From: Hoeflea sp.
GTDB lineage: Bacteria > Pseudomonadota > Alphaproteobacteria > Rhizobiales > Rhizobiaceae
Assembly (NCBI RefSeq): GCF_002733955.1
Contig: NZ_NVXQ01000007.1
Span: forward strand, 62,492 to 126,491
Direction of reading: 5' to 3'
DNA length: 64,000 nucleotides
This document shows, piece by piece, positions 16,968 to 25,985 of this stretch (its first letter is position 1; the number at the start of each line of letters is the position of its first letter). A program made the position numbers and the translations under genes. Below the pieces are notes generated by a model. The model saw nothing but the letters and a program-made list of their open reading frames with translations, ran no database searches and had not been told where the DNA came from.

Positions 16968-19208
16968 TCAGTCGCGGGAGAATTTTGGCTTCCATCGCGC
17001 CATGAGCGCGGAATTGGTAACAACGCTGACCGATGAAAAGGCCATTGCAGCGCCGGCGAAAACCGGCGGCAGGATGCCAAAGGCAGCAAGCGGGATGCCG
17101 ATCACATTGTAGACAAAGGCCCAGCCAAGGTTCTGACGGATCGTGCGCCGGGTCCTGGCGGCAACATCAAGGGCTGCAGGCACCAGCCGCAGGTCGGGGC
17201 GCATCAGCGTGATGGCGGCTGCTTCGCGGGCAGCGTCTGCGCCGGTGGCCATGGCAATGCCGAGATTTGCCGCAGCGAGCGCCGGCGCGTCGTTCAGTCC
17301 GTCACCCACGAAGGCAACATGGCCCCCGGTGCTCTGCATCAGCTCGCGGATGATCTTGAGTTTTTCGTCGGGTAGCAATCCGGCGCGCACATCGCTGACC
17401 CCGGCCTCCGCGGCGATGGCCTTGGCTGTAACCTCGTTGTCCCCGGTCAGCATGACACTGGCGAGACCCCTGGCGGAGAGGTCATCCAGGGCCTGACGGG
17501 TTTCGGGCCGGATCCTGTCAGCCAGCCGGATGACGCCGATCAACTCACCGCCGCGCGCCACCCAGGCCAGTGTCCCGGTTGCCTGGCGAGCCCCCGTTGC
17601 GTCCGCAGCCGTGGTGTCGATCCCGGCTTCGAGGAGATAGCGCTCAGATCCGACCATGAGTTTGAGATCATCATTCATGCCTTCCAGTCCGCGGCCGGGC
17701 ACGGCACGGATCCCGGTGGCGGGCGTGATGCCGACGCCCTGCTGTTCGGCATGGTCAAGAATCGCGCGGCCGAGCGGATGTTCGCTGCCGGTCTCGACCG
17801 AGCCGGCCAGGGCCAGCAGTTGTGACGGGGTCGTTGCGCCGACCGGATGCAGGCTGGCGACTTCCGGGGCGCCCATTGTCAGCGTGCCGGTCTTGTCAAA
17901 GGCGACAAGCTTGATGTCGGTGGCGCGTTCCAGCGTCTCGATGTCACGGATCAGGATACCAGACCTGGCGGCGGCGCCGGTCCCGGCCACGAGCGCGGTC
18001 GGCGTGGCAAGCCCCAGCGCGCAGGGGCAGGCGATGACCAGCACGGCGACCGCTGCGACCATTGCGGTTTCGACATCGGCGCCTGTGAACAGCCAGCCCG
18101 CAAATGTCACCAGAGCGATGACGAGAATGAGCGGCACGAAGACCGCGGAAATCTGGTCGACGAGCTTCTGCACCGGCGCGTGGCCGGTCTGGGCTTCCTC
18201 GACCAGTCTTGTCATCCTTGCCAGCCGGGTGTCGGCGCCGGCGGCGCTGATCTCGACCTCAAGCACGCCATCGGTGTTGGTGGTTCCGGTGATGACCGGA
18301 TCACCCGGTCCGCGCGATACCGGCAGGCTTTCGCCCGTGACCATTGCCTCGTCCAGCGAAGAGCTGCCGCTGCGGATGATACCGTCGGCTGCGACACGCA
18401 TGCCGGGTCTGACAACAATCACATCCCCGACCGCAAGCCGTTCGACGGGTATGGTGCGGATCGATCCGCTCAGGGTGACGAGCTCTGCGGTGTCCGGCTG
18501 CAGCCGCCCGAGCGCGCGCAATGCGCCGGCGGCGCCGGATTTGGCGCGGGCTTCAAGATACTTGCCGAGCATGATCAGCGTGAGTACGACCGCGGCCGCT
18601 TCAAAATGCAGATGCGCGGCCATGTCCGTGCCATGGCCCGAATGGTCTCCCATCCAGCCACTGACCATGACCCATAGCGACCAGAGATAGGCGACACCGG
18701 TGCCGAGGCTGACCAGCACGGCCATGTTGGCTGAGCCGCCACGCAACGCGCCGGCGGCCTCGCGCCAGAAGCGGCTGCCCGAAACCACCATGACGCCGGT
18801 GGCCAGCACTGCCTGCCAAAGCGGCGAGATCCACGCCTCTCCCAATCCGGTCATCATCGGCAACATGCCGACAATGATGGGCAGGGTCAGCAGCGCTGAA
18901 ATCACCAGCCGCACAAGGGTCTGGCGTTCATCGGCCCGGCGCATGGCTGCCTGGGCCTCGTCGGCATCACGGTGGGCGGCGAAATCATTGCGACGCAGGA
19001 CAGCGCCAAAACCGGCCCGGCCGATGGCTTCAGCCAGCTTGTCGGGGTCGAGGGCAACGCCTTCGATATCGGCGCGCTCGAGCGCCAGATTGACGTGGGC
19101 TTGTTCTACACCGGGCTGACGCCCCAGAACCTTTTCCACGCGCGCGGAACAGCTCGCGCAGGTCATGCCCGTGATGTCGAATGTCACATGTTCAGGTTTG
19201 ACGGTCAC
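16968..19208 (-). CDS. copA: Copper-translocating P-type ATPase (CopA/ActP type)
   Basis: A 746-residue P1B-type ATPase with one N-terminal heavy-metal domain (GMTCASCSARVEK). Eight membrane helices are expected, with the metal site VIACPCALGLATPTAL, the phosphorylation motif AFDKTGTLTMG, a soluble nucleotide-binding loop containing 'GSEHPLGRAI' (HP motif), and the hinge VGDGLNDAPALA. CPC plus a CxxC metal domain marks Cu(I) export; silver cannot be excluded. It follows a copper chaperone gene by 9 bases, with an ArsR-family gene further upstream on the same strand. One metal-binding domain instead of two is within the normal range. Confidence 0.95.
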   Translation of the reverse strand: MTVKPEHVTFDITGMTCASCSARVEKVLGRQPGVEQAHVNLALERADIEGVALDPDKLAEAIGRAGFGAVLRRNDFAAHRDADEAQAAMRRADERQTLVRLVISALLTLPIIVGMLPMMTGLGEAWISPLWQAVLATGVMVVSGSRFWREAAGALRGGSANMAVLVSLGTGVAYLWSLWVMVSGWMGDHSGHGTDMAAHLHFEAAAVVLTLIMLGKYLEARAKSGAAGALRALGRLQPDTAELVTLSGSIRTIPVERLAVGDVIVVRPGMRVAADGIIRSGSSSLDEAMVTGESLPVSRGPGDPVITGTTNTDGVLEVEISAAGADTRLARMTRLVEEAQTGHAPVQKLVDQISAVFVPLILVIALVTFAGWLFTGADVETAMVAAVAVLVIACPCALGLATPTALVAGTGAAARSGILIRDIETLERATDIKLVAFDKTGTLTMGAPEVASLHPVGATTPSQLLALAGSVETGSEHPLGRAILDHAEQQGVGITPATGIRAVPGRGLEGMNDDLKLMVGSERYLLEAGIDTTAADATGARQATGTLAWVARGGELIGVIRLADRIRPETRQALDDLSARGLASVMLTGDNEVTAKAIAAEAGVSDVRAGLLPDEKLKIIRELMQSTGGHVAFVGDGLNDAPALAAANLGIAMATGADAAREAAAITLMRPDLRLVPAALDVAARTRRTIRQNLGWAFVYNVIGIPLAAFGILPPVFAGAAMAFSSVSVVTNSALMARWKPKFSRD

Positions 19209-19217
19209 GGGTCGGCT

Positions 19218-19430
19218 TCAGGCCGTGACACGGGTCACGTCAAAGCCGCAATCCTCGATCGCGCCCCTGAGCGTCTCGGTGAGCTCGGGCCTGGCGACAT
19301 CGGCGGTCAGTTCTCCACTCTCCAAATCAACCGAGAGGTTTGAAACGCCCTCGATGGAGGTGCCGGCGTTTTTCACGGAACGCACGCAGCCATCGCAATG
19401 CATCCCGGCAATTTGCATCGAAACAGTCAT
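19218..19430 (-). CDS. copZ: Copper chaperone, single heavy-metal-associated domain
   Basis: A 70-residue protein consisting of one HMA domain: 'VSMQIAGMHCDGCVRSVKNA', with the metal-binding M-x-C-x-x-C, and the ferredoxin-like fold pattern to the end. It probably hands Cu(I) to CopA, encoded 9 bases downstream. The ATG at 19430 has a GGAAGGA site. A TTG one codon upstream is possible. The symbol is by role; similar genes are also called copP or simply 'heavy-metal-associated domain protein'. Confidence 0.88.
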   Translation of the reverse strand: MTVSMQIAGMHCDGCVRSVKNAGTSIEGVSNLSVDLESGELTADVARPELTETLRGAIEDCGFDVTRVTA

Positions 19431-19530
19431 CAAAAGTATCCTTCCGCCCCTTCATATGGGGAGGGGGATGGGGATACGTCAAGCTCTGCGGTTCCCTGTT
19501 GCAATTGAAATCGGGAACGGCGCGACTGCC

Positions 19531-19827
19531 TCAGTTGCAATAGATGGTGGAGAGTGTCCGCAACATCTGGAGAACCGGTTCGGAGTTGATCGAATAGTAG
19601 ACCGCCTGCGCTTCGCGGCGGGTCTTGACCAACTGTCTGGTTCTCAATTTGGCAAGGTGCTGGGACAGGGCGGATTGGCTGAGCTCCACCTTTTCAGCAA
19701 GCGTTCCAACCTGCATTTCACCATTTGCAAGGTTGCACAGGATCATCATCCGTTTTTGATTGCCCATTGCTGAGAGCAGATCGGCAGCTTCTTCAGAGTA
19801 GGTTTCCAGTCGGTTCGCATCGATCAT
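19531..19827 (-). CDS. ArsR/SmtB family regulator, NolR-like
   Basis: A 98-residue winged-helix protein: 'ADLLSAMGNQKRMMILCNLANGEMQVGTLAEKVELSQSALSQHLAKLRTRQLVKTRREAQAVYYSI'. The recognition helix SQSALSQHLAKLR and the whole core are very close to what I recall of rhizobial NolR and the BigR/HlyU-type members. Its only cysteines (in 'MMILCNL' and the C-terminal 'IYCN') are not in the CxC metal motif of ArsR or CadC. It lies 100 bases upstream of copZ-copA on the same strand. Whether it senses copper, sulfide/redox state or nothing is open. Confidence 0.85.
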   Translation of the reverse strand: MIDANRLETYSEEAADLLSAMGNQKRMMILCNLANGEMQVGTLAEKVELSQSALSQHLAKLRTRQLVKTRREAQAVYYSINSEPVLQMLRTLSTIYCN

Positions 19828-19941
19828 TGGTGTCTTCCGTAGTCACCGCGCGAGGCGGTCATTAAACAAATTATGCAAATACACAAAAAAGTCGTGGCTT
19901 ATATTTCAACTATAAAAGGGTCAATGTACACCCCTATTTTT

Positions 19942-20688
19942 TCATAGCGTACGCTTGAGTTCGGTTAGTTTTGCACGCAAGCTGCCCGCGTCCTCCAAAG
20001 GCGAGCCGAATTCGATACGCATCAGGTCATCATGATTGGCCAGGTCGATCCCTGCGCAGTCAATTCCGCAGACTTTCCAGCCGGTTTTTTTCGATTTTCC
20101 ATGCAAACGGGCATAAGTGTCAACCGCGTCTGTGTGGTCGGCATTCATGTGGGCGATGGCTTCAGGCTCGATCTTTTCCACATCCCCGATCGCCGGTGAG
20201 ACGATCAGAAGGTCAGATGCGTTAAGAACGAAGGCCTTGCCGAAGCCGCCGTTGAGGCTGGCTGATTCGGGCACCATGCGGAAGAACGCGAAATCCGGGA
20301 AGTCGGCATAAAGCGCTGCCTTGGGATGCCGCGCGATGAAGCGCGCGCGCAAACGCAGATGGGCAGGGTCATCTCTTTCGACCCGCTCGGCCCGGGTCCG
20401 CACGGTAATGCGGGGGTGGGCAAGCGGATCGCCTTTTCCCGGCTCCCCGAACAGCAGCGAGGCGCGGGGATCGGCGGCCAGCGCGCCGGTGTGAACCGAG
20501 AGAGCGGAGACGAGGATCAAGGGGGTGCCGTCGACATCGGTGCCGGTCAGCACCCTGCTGGCGAAGGGAAAGCCCGTCTCCGGCTCAAGCACGCCGATCG
20601 CGGCAAACCGTGCTCCACGGATGAGGCGGCGGGCCAGACGGCGCGCCTCCTCATCCGTATCGCGAATGGTCTTGACCGGTTCCTTCAT
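19942..20688 (-). CDS. HugZ-like pyridoxamine-phosphate-oxidase-fold protein with DUF2470
   Basis: A 248-residue protein. The N-terminal split-barrel resembles PNPOx/HugZ ('RGARFAAIGVLEPETGFPFASRVLTGTDVDGTPLILVSALSVHTGALAADPRASLLFGEPGKGDPLAHPR'). The C-terminal ~80 residues contain 'EAIAHMNADHTDAV', the DUF2470 motif found in haem-utilisation proteins. Related proteins bind haem or FMN; HugZ degrades haem. Start 20688 is chosen because the family N-terminus begins there; longer in-frame starts would overlap the preceding SDR gene. It follows that SDR by 16 bases. Confidence 0.8.
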   Translation of the reverse strand: MKEPVKTIRDTDEEARRLARRLIRGARFAAIGVLEPETGFPFASRVLTGTDVDGTPLILVSALSVHTGALAADPRASLLFGEPGKGDPLAHPRITVRTRAERVERDDPAHLRLRARFIARHPKAALYADFPDFAFFRMVPESASLNGGFGKAFVLNASDLLIVSPAIGDVEKIEPEAIAHMNADHTDAVDTYARLHGKSKKTGWKVCGIDCAGIDLANHDDLMRIEFGSPLEDAGSLRAKLTELKRTL

Positions 20689-20704
20689 CGCGGTCAGCAC
20701 ATCC

Positions 20705-21463
<759 letters not shown>

Positions 21464-21510
21464 ATTCCCATCTCCCTGAATGCACTTGATTGTATGTCTG
21501 TTGTTCGGTC

Positions 21511-22572
21511 TCAGCGGCGGTGCCGTGTCAGCCCCCGCACGATGTCGTCGGCAGTGATGGAACCCGTCACCGCGCCTTTGTCAATAACGCCGATTGTCCC
21601 GTCGCGGCGGGCAAGCGCCTCCATCACCTCTTCCAGCGGCGTGTCGGGCTTGACCGAGGCCGACAGCGGCGATTGGCCGCGCGATTCATCTGGCTTGCCG
21701 ACCGTCATGACGTCGCGGGCCGTGAGCATGGCGATCGGGTTCATGTTGGCGACAAAATCGGCGACATAGCTGTTTTCCGGCGAGTTGACGATCTCGCGCG
21801 GTGTACCGCACTGGATGATCCGCCCGCCTTCCATGATGGCAATGCGGTTGCCGAGCTTCATGGCTTCGTCGAGGTCGTGGCTGACGAAGACGATGGTCTT
21901 GCCCAGGCGGGTCTGGAGTTCGAGCAGCTCGTCCTGCAGCCGGGTCCGGATCAGCGGATCAAGCGCGGAGAAAGGCTCGTCCATCAACAGGATCGGCGCG
22001 CCGGTGGCAAAGGCGCGGGCGAGGCCGACGCGCTGCTGCATGCCGCCCGAAAGTTCGGCGACCATGCGCTCGGACCAGTCGGACAGGCCGACAAGTTCGA
22101 GCTGTTCAGCCACCCGGCGGTCCCGTTCTTTCTTGGGAACACCGGCAATCTCGAGTCCGAAGCCGACATTGTCGGCCACCGAACGCCAGGGCAGCAGGCC
22201 GAATTGCTGGAACACCATCGAGACGGTGTCCATGCGCAGCTGCATCAGTGTCTTGTCGTCACAGGCGCCGACATCGAAGGTTTCTTCACCGCAATGGACG
22301 GTCAGGGTTCCGCGGCTGATCGGGTTCAGCCGGTTGATGGCGCGCAGAAGCGTTGACTTGCCCGAGCCCGACAGCCCCATCAGGACCAGGATCTCGCCCT
22401 CGTTGATGTCGACCGTGCAGTCGTGCACGCCGAGAACGTCGCCGGTTGCTTCCTGGATCTCGGTGCGGGACTTGCCGGCATCGGCCAGCGCCAGGCTTTC
22501 GGCCACGTTGTCGCCGAAGATGATCGAGACATTGTCGATGCGGACCGAGCCGCGATACTGATCCTGGCTCAT
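21511..22572 (-). CDS. choV: Choline ABC transporter, ATP-binding subunit ChoV
   Basis: A 353-residue ABC ATPase of the ProV/ChoV subgroup: Walker [10 protein letters not shown], signature [13 protein letters not shown], Walker [13 protein letters not shown], and a C-terminal partial CBS-like region ('[45 protein letters not shown]'). The long N-terminal insertion before the P-loop ('[33 protein letters not shown]') is typical of ChoV. Its start overlaps the choW stop by four bases (ATGA), so the two are translationally coupled. Confidence 0.95.
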   Translation of the reverse strand: MSQDQYRGSVRIDNVSIIFGDNVAESLALADAGKSRTEIQEATGDVLGVHDCTVDINEGEILVLMGLSGSGKSTLLRAINRLNPISRGTLTVHCGEETFDVGACDDKTLMQLRMDTVSMVFQQFGLLPWRSVADNVGFGLEIAGVPKKERDRRVAEQLELVGLSDWSERMVAELSGGMQQRVGLARAFATGAPILLMDEPFSALDPLIRTRLQDELLELQTRLGKTIVFVSHDLDEAMKLGNRIAIMEGGRIIQCGTPREIVNSPENSYVADFVANMNPIAMLTARDVMTVGKPDESRGQSPLSASVKPDTPLEEVMEALARRDGTIGVIDKGAVTGSITADDIVRGLTRHRR

Positions 22573-23423
22573 GAGGTTGCTCCGATGCGCACGCGGCAGA
22601 TGCGGTCGAGGATGATGGCCAGGATCACGATGGCGATACCGGCTTCAAGGCCGAGCGGGATGTTGACCGTGTTGAGCGCGCGGACCACGGGCTTGCCAAG
22701 GCCGTTGGCGCCGATCAGGGCGGCGATGACGACCATCGACAACGACAGCATGATGCATTGGGTGAGGCCCGCCATGATGGTCGGCAGGGCGGCGGGCAAT
22801 TCGACCTTCCGCAGCAATTGCTGCGGCGAGGCGCCAAAGGCCATGCCCGCTTCCACCATCGGTTTGGGCACCGAGGTGATGCCGAGATAGGTGAGCCGGA
22901 TCGGTGCCGGAGAGGCAAAGATGATGGTGACCAGCAGGCCGGGCGCTAGGCCGAGGCCGAACAGGATCAGCACCGGGATCAGGTAGACGAAGGTCGGCAT
23001 CGTCTGCATCAGGTCGAGCACCGGCTGCAGATAGGTGTAGAGCCGGGGCCGGTGGGCCAGCCAGATGCCGATCGGCACGCCGATGAGCATCGACATGAAG
23101 GCGGCCGAGATCACCAGCACGAGGGTTTCGACGGTTTCTTCCCACAGGCCCTGATTGATGATGAAGGTAAGGCCGAGAACGATCCCGAGCGCCAGCTTCC
23201 AGGATTTCTGGATGCGCCAGCCGATCAGCGCGATGGCCAGGACCAGCAGCAGCGGTGGCAACCACAGAAGCCCGTCGATCATGCCGTCGAGCAGATATTT
23301 GAGCGAGTCTGCTATGGCGTCGAAGGCGAACTCGAAATTGTCGGTGAGGAAATCAAAGAAGCTCTTGCCCCATTTCCCGACCGGGACTTTCCACGCGGTG
23401 ATAAAATCCGCCATTCCATCCAT
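22569..23423 (-). CDS. choW: Choline ABC transporter, permease ChoW
   Basis: A ~284-residue integral membrane protein of the ProW/OpuA type with about six helices. The permease signature appears as 'EAGMAFGASPQQLLRKVELPAALPTIMAGLTQCIMLSLSMVVIAALIGANGLG'. Starts at 23447, 23423 and 23414 are all possible. I prefer 23423, because the ATG at 23447 lies inside a stable hairpin. The gene sits between choX and choV. Confidence 0.93.
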   Translation of the reverse strand: MDGMADFITAWKVPVGKWGKSFFDFLTDNFEFAFDAIADSLKYLLDGMIDGLLWLPPLLLVLAIALIGWRIQKSWKLALGIVLGLTFIINQGLWEETVETLVLVISAAFMSMLIGVPIGIWLAHRPRLYTYLQPVLDLMQTMPTFVYLIPVLILFGLGLAPGLLVTIIFASPAPIRLTYLGITSVPKPMVEAGMAFGASPQQLLRKVELPAALPTIMAGLTQCIMLSLSMVVIAALIGANGLGKPVVRALNTVNIPLGLEAGIAIVILAIILDRICRVRIGATS

Positions 23424-23446
23424 GCCCTGACCCCCGACACACTTCA

Positions 23447-23480
23447 TGATCCGGGGCCGCGTCGTGGCAGCCCCGGATCA
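23447..23480 (-). promoter_or_regulatory. Intercistronic stem-loop between choX and choW
   Basis: TGATCCGGGGC (23447-23457) pairs perfectly with GCCCCGGATCA (23470-23480), an 11-bp stem without a T run. Hairpins after a binding-protein gene often protect its mRNA or partly stop transcription, so that the binding protein is made in excess over the membrane parts. That role is inferred here. Confidence 0.65.
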
Positions 23481-23498
23481 GATTTCAAGTCACCAGTA

Positions 23499-24428
23499 TT
23501 ACATGCCCAGCTTGGCTTGGACAGCGGCAGCTGCGTCGCCGCCGTCGAAGGTGGTGACACCTTCAAGCCATGGCTTGACGGTATCCGGGTTCGCCTTCAG
23601 CCACGCCAGTGCAGCGTCGTTGGCGTCTTCACCCTTGAGGATGTCGTCCATGATCTTGTTTTCCATGGAGAGCGAGAACGAGAGGTTCTTGATCAGCGTT
23701 CCGACGTTCGGGCATTCCTCGGTGTAGCCGGCGCGCACATTGGTGTGCACGGTGGCGGCGCCAAAGCCGGAATCGCCCATGCCGTCGAGATAGGTGATCG
23801 ACATTTCACCCATGATCGGATGCGGGGTCCAGCCGAGGAATGCGATCCACTCTTCGTTGCGGAGCGCCTTTTCGGCCTGCGAGAGCATGCCGGCTTCCGA
23901 GCTTTCAACCAGCTCGAAACCGTCAAGGCCGTTGGCCTCGTCCTCGATCATTTCCAGCACGATGCGGTTGCCGTCATTGCCAGGCTCGATGCCGTAGATC
24001 TTGCCGTCGAACTCGTCCTTGAACTTGCCGATGTCGCTCAGGCTCTTGACGCCAGCTTCGGCAGCATAGGTCGGCACAACGAGGCCGTAGCCGGCGCCTT
24101 CGAGGTTCTGGGCGATGGTTTCAACCGAGCCGTCATCGAGGAACGGCTGCACGTCGGCGGCCATGGAAGGCATCCAGTTGCCAAGGAAAACATCCATGTC
24201 GTTGTTCTTGAGCGACTGGTAGGTCACCGGCACGCTGAGCACCTGAACGTCTTGCTCGTAGCCGAGCGCATCGAGAACGACGCCGGCGACGGCGGTGGTG
24301 GCCTGGATGTCGGTCCAGCCAACATCGGCGAAGCGAACGGTCTGGCAGGATGCGTCGTCTGCGGCCTGAACGGTTGCAGTGCTAGCGAGCAGAAGGGCTG
24401 CGAATGTGAGGGTCATTTTTCTTGTCAT
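23499..24428 (-). CDS. choX: Choline ABC transporter, periplasmic binding protein ChoX
   Basis: A 309-residue binding protein with a signal peptide (MTRKMTLTFAALLLASTATVQA). The aromatic choline cage known from S. meliloti ChoX is conserved: 'VGWTDIQ' (W38, D40), 'GNWMPS', 'GAGYGLVVP' and 'LGWTPHP' supply the Trp/Tyr/Trp residues. It is first in the operon choX-choW-choV. Longer in-frame starts run into the intergenic region shared with tdk and are rejected. A choline-responsive repressor gene (betI) is not in the window. Confidence 0.95.
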   Translation of the reverse strand: MTRKMTLTFAALLLASTATVQAADDASCQTVRFADVGWTDIQATTAVAGVVLDALGYEQDVQVLSVPVTYQSLKNNDMDVFLGNWMPSMAADVQPFLDDGSVETIAQNLEGAGYGLVVPTYAAEAGVKSLSDIGKFKDEFDGKIYGIEPGNDGNRIVLEMIEDEANGLDGFELVESSEAGMLSQAEKALRNEEWIAFLGWTPHPIMGEMSITYLDGMGDSGFGAATVHTNVRAGYTEECPNVGTLIKNLSFSLSMENKIMDDILKGEDANDAALAWLKANPDTVKPWLEGVTTFDGGDAAAAVQAKLGM

Positions 24429-24659
24429 TGTCGATATTCTCCCGTGTTCGGAGTGCAGAAACAACCACCTATGGGCCGCGAACTCAAGCCGCAATGCGGT
24501 CAAAATTTGCGTTGCAGCAAAAATCGGCTGTTGAAAGCAGCGCGCCAGGGGTGGAATTCAAACGCGCCGACCGGCAAAAGATATCACACCGGCGGCCCTT
24601 TGGCAGACGGGCAATGCCGGTCTGTGGGGCCGGCAAGACATGACAACCGGGAGCCCAGC

Positions 24660-25250
24660 TTGGCCAAGCTCTATTTCAGCTACTCAACCATGAATGCGGG
24701 CAAGTCGACGCTTCTGCTGCAGGCGTCCTACAACTACCGCGAACGCGGCATGCGAACGGTGCTGTTCATCGCGGCCTTCGATGACCGTGGCGGGGAAGGG
24801 CGCATCGCCTCGCGCATCGGCCTCGACAGCGAGGCGCACACGTTCCGCCCGGAAGACAATCTTTACGAGGTGATCGAGAGCCTGAAGGCCGAGGGCGAGA
24901 TTGCCTGCGCCTTTGTCGACGAGGCCCAGTTTCTAACCGAAGACCAGGTCTGGCAGCTGGCCCGGGTCGCCGATCGGCTGAAGATTCCGGTCATGACCTA
25001 TGGTCTGCGCACGGATTTTCGCGGCAAGCTGTTTCCCGGATCCCAGACCCTGCTTGCGCTGGCGGACGAGCTGCGCGAAGTCCGGACGATCTGTCATTGC
25101 GGCCGCAAGGCGACGATGGTTGTCCGCACGGACGACCAGGGCCAGGTGATCCGCGCGGGCGCGCAGATCGAAGTGGGCGGCAACGAGCGATATGTGTCGT
25201 ATTGTCGCCGCCACTGGGACGATGTGATGAACGCCGAGGCCGGAAACTAG
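24660..25250 (+). CDS. tdk: Thymidine kinase, with TTG start
   Basis: A 196-residue type II thymidine kinase. The P-loop is STMNAGKSTLLLQ, the lasso/DNA-like motif 'VDEAQFLTEDQVWQL', the specificity loop 'YGLRTDFRGKLFPGSQTLLALAD', and the zinc-binding cysteines 'TICHCGRKATMV...YVSYCRRHW'. E. coli Tdk begins MAQLYFYYSAMNAGKS. Here the matching frame reads x-AKLYFSYSTMNAGKS with TTG at 24660 in place of ATG. An internal ATG at 24690 would cut the P-loop strand, so TTG is the likely start. GGGAG lies about 9 bases upstream. It salvages thymidine to dTMP. Confidence 0.9.
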   Translation: MAKLYFSYSTMNAGKSTLLLQASYNYRERGMRTVLFIAAFDDRGGEGRIASRIGLDSEAHTFRPEDNLYEVIESLKAEGEIACAFVDEAQFLTEDQVWQLARVADRLKIPVMTYGLRTDFRGKLFPGSQTLLALADELREVRTICHCGRKATMVVRTDDQGQVIRAGAQIEVGGNERYVSYCRRHWDDVMNAEAGN

Positions 25251-25389
25251 GCTTTCCGGCGCTTTTCGGCGAAGAACGGGCTGCTTGCGGGCATGCTGAA
25301 GCGGCCGGCCCGGACCAAGGGCTCATTGCCCTTGTGCCGGCGAGGGCTATAATTGCGATATCTGAATATAATCGCGAACGGAGACGCTA

Positions 25390-25788
25390 ATGCGCTTTTC
25401 ACTATCCATGGTTCTTGGTGCGGCAATTGCTGCTGTTGTCGCTGCTCCCACGCTTGCTCTTGCCGACGGCGATGCAAAGGCCGGCGCCAAGGTGTTCAGG
25501 AAGTGCGCCGCCTGCCACGTGGCGACGGAAGCCAAGAACAAGGTCGGCCCGCATCTGCTGGACATCATCGACCGTCCGATGGCCTCGGTCGAGGACTACA
25601 AGTACTCCAAGGCGATGGTCGAGCACGCAACGGAAGTTCCGACCTGGACGGTGGAAGCGCTGGAAGCCTATCTGCGCAATCCAAGGGGTGTGGTCAAAGG
25701 CACCAAGATGGCCTTTGCCGGCCTGAAGAAGGACAAGGATGTCGAAAACGTCATCGCCTATCTGACCGATCCGGCCGCCGCGGAATAA
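25390..25788 (+). CDS. Class I c-type cytochrome
   Basis: A 132-residue exported cytochrome. The signal peptide runs to about residue 26 (...LALADG). The haem motif is CAACH (C39, C42, H43) and the sixth ligand is probably M107 in 'GTKMAFAGL'. It is similar in size and layout to cytochrome c2/c550 of alphaproteobacteria: a small soluble electron carrier in the periplasm. It stands alone and ends at a terminator. Confidence 0.9.
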   Translation: MRFSLSMVLGAAIAAVVAAPTLALADGDAKAGAKVFRKCAACHVATEAKNKVGPHLLDIIDRPMASVEDYKYSKAMVEHATEVPTWTVEALEAYLRNPRGVVKGTKMAFAGLKKDKDVENVIAYLTDPAAAE

Positions 25789-25814
25789 ATCCTGGCGGTG
25801 ATGTCGAAGCCAAT

Positions 25815-25844
25815 GGCCGTTCCTTCGGGAGCGGCCTTTTTTTT
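25815..25844 (+). terminator. Rho-independent terminator after cytochrome c
   Basis: GGCCGTTCC (25815-25823) pairs with GGAGCGGCC (25828-25836) with one wobble pair around a TTCG tetraloop, followed by eight T. It separates the cytochrome from the AAA operon that starts at 25986. Confidence 0.93.
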
Positions 25845-25985
25845 GGCCTTCATCATACCTACGTCTTGCGTGAGCAAGGTTTGCGGAGACGAGAACCGGT
25901 GCTACTAAAGTTTTGATGTCCGGCGCTACTGGACAAGGTGTGGGGCGTGCTTTTCGGGCGACGCGGAAAAACAGGGGAATTGGAC

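Noticed and set aside
19431-19530. Possible CueR-type promoter ahead of copZ (TTGACG with C-rich spacer)
   Set aside because: The spacer is C-rich but not a dyad, and the -10 is ambiguous, so no MerR-type site can be claimed.
23052-24659. Plus-strand frame running into tdk and antisense to choW/choX
   Set aside because: The translation before the TTG at 24660 has no family features. The cho genes on the other strand are unmistakable.
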